64,000 nt of DNA. Source: Dichomitus squalens LYAD-421 SS1 (Eukaryota; Basidiomycota; Agaricomycetes; Polyporales; Polyporaceae). Of this stretch, positions 62,862 through 64,000 are shown piece by piece. Below the pieces are notes generated by a model, which was given only the letters and a program-made list of their open reading frames with translations, did no database searches and was not told the origin of the DNA. A program made the translations under genes and the position numbers. Location: contig NW_006766884.1 of assembly GCF_000275845.1 (NCBI RefSeq), positions 141,976 through 205,975 of the forward strand, written 5' to 3'. The first letter of the stretch is position 1; the number at the start of each line of letters is the position of its first letter.

Positions 62862-63783
62862 CATCGGGGTGTCCTGGATGTGAAGATTTAGTCAGATCCT
62901 GTCGTCGAGGGCATGTCTTCCGGATCTCTTACCCGAGTTCGCTAGGTGTAGAAGAGGTTGTCAAGCAGATGAATCATGAAGCAAAGATAAGAGGGGTCCT
63001 CACGGCGGCTTTGGAACGGTCATGGCGTCCTATCATGGCTTCAAAGGACGTTCCGTCATCGGTTTCTTGTGGGCGGCCTGACTGCGTGGCATACCGGGAC
63101 GTAACGTTATCCATTAGACCCCGTGATGACACGAAGCAGAAGACCCGGGCCACAGAGAAAAGGCCGTGCTCACCGCCCTCCTTCGTTGTCAAAAGCTTGT
63201 GCAGGGCTTGAAGGCTGGTTGACGAATTATTTGTTCCCAGACCGCCGCTAAATTCACGATAACTCTGCGTGAGGGTCATATAATGTGTGAGCACTATCTG
63301 AAGGGCGTGTTAGCACTCCACGATGGGCAAAGCGCCACGCCGTCCGCACGCGCAGAGTTCGACAACGGTTCATACAACCGGGCGTATATTGAACTCTGCT
63401 CTATGGGTCTATATCAAGAAGCCGGTCGCTTCAGACTGCGGCGATCGCCAGTGAAAGGCAGACTCGAGAATTCTTCGCGGTCGTCCGCGCGTCTGGAAGA
63501 AGTGAGTAACACGACAGCTTACCGTATACGCGATGCAACGTTGCACGTGAGCGCAGGATTCATAAAGTGGAGACAAGTGCGATTGTGATGACAGGTATAT
63601 TGTGCAGCAGATCTCATAGAAGGCACGAGGGGGACCGCGAGCTCTCCCATTGGACCTGCTGCATAGACTCCACTACAAGACTATTGACCAAGCGACAGTG
63701 CTGTAAACAGGATGGGGTACTCACCATGCCGCGATCGGAAGCAATCCAAGCGTCCCTTGCCTATAATGCCTGCCCATTCATAC

Positions 63784-64000
63784 GCTGCCTCTAGCCCCTG
63801 CGCCGCCCCAGCCCAGGGCGTCCATGACCGTTAACAGCCTGCCAGAAGGACGGCGTGCAAATGAGATGGACAACGACCCACACAAGCCCCTGTCCCACCA
63901 ACGAGCATCCTGGTCGGGTCGAGCAGGCTCGGACCGGCGACGATCCCGAGGTCGGGTTCGGCCACCGCGAGCAGCCGCATCGTAACACACCCGACGGGAG
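63784..64000 (-). pseudogene. Block B copy of the companion membrane gene, frameshifted and partial
   Basis: Only the 3' part lies in the window. It encodes PVGCVTMRLLAVAEPDLG and then LLDPTRMLV in one frame, and GQGLVWVVVHLICTPSFWQA to the stop in another. Compared with block A it lacks 8 bp (CTGCTTTG) right after the ATGCTCGTTG codons, near 63900, which shifts the frame and brings a stop about 20 codons on. The downstream residues stay well conserved in their original frame, so the lesion is probably recent. Confidence 0.75.

Larger units (their letters stand above)
62152..64000. repeat. Block B of the segmental duplication (runs off the window)
   Basis: Second copy of the block at 57030-59219, displaced by about 5.1 kb and in the same orientation. 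It carries the damaged single-unit gene, the ~0.9 kb spacer and the C-terminal part of the companion gene. The right end is cut by the window edge. Confidence 0.8.

Noticed and set aside
62065..62883. 272-codon plus-strand frame
   Set aside because: Antisense to the block B membrane gene, whose minus-strand frame matches block A residue by residue.

Overview
This 64 kb window is nuclear DNA of a filamentous basidiomycete, most likely an Agaricomycete. Genes are broken by many 50-75 bp GT-AG introns, coding DNA is GC-rich, and several families are typical of mushroom-forming fungi: a DUF6534-type membrane protein, RAF/double-psi beta-barrel secreted proteins, an extracellular cupredoxin and an F-box-like protein. 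I saw no rRNA, tRNA or CRISPR. All gene models are splice-aware translations done by eye; some end at ambiguous splice sites, and this is stated in each entry.

Layout. 0-1.3 kb: a tandem ~122 bp repeat. 1.5-9.4 kb: three minus-strand housekeeping genes, a Rad57/XRCC3-like recombinase, HID1 and glutamate decarboxylase. 9.4-12.4 kb: non-coding, with a 583 bp MITE. 12.4-16.7 kb, plus strand: a DUF6534 membrane protein and the DNA polymerase delta small subunit, the latter with three MluI-type (ACGCGT) boxes in its promoter. 19.8-21.9 kb: a GPI-type cupredoxin and PET100. 21.9-25.8 kb: tandem L-serine dehydratase copies, the upstream one broken. 28.5-33.4 kb: a SERCA-type Ca2+-ATPase and a small coiled-coil gene. 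34.6-36.6 kb: SIP5. 38.4-48.2 kb: four RAF-like secreted proteins, interleaved with a CBP4-like bc1 assembly gene and an F-box-like gene. 49.2-53.2 kb: a serine-rich hypothetical protein and an FMP25-like RCC1 protein. 53.7-64.0 kb: an array of unrecognised multi-pass membrane proteins.

Two regions stand out. The RAF cluster grew by duplicating a unit holding a RAF gene, its promoter and the divergent CBP4-like neighbour; one CBP4 copy has decayed to a relic. The right-hand array is a family built on a ~170-residue membrane unit. It contains a two-unit fusion, single-unit genes, a divergent companion gene and at least three broken copies. A block holding one single-unit gene plus the companion is duplicated about 5 kb downstream. 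I cannot assign this family to anything known, and it is the best candidate here for something undescribed.

Three predicted mitochondrial respiratory assembly factors (PET100, CBP4-like, FMP25-like) also lie in the window, but they are far apart and I see no sign that they are functionally grouped.
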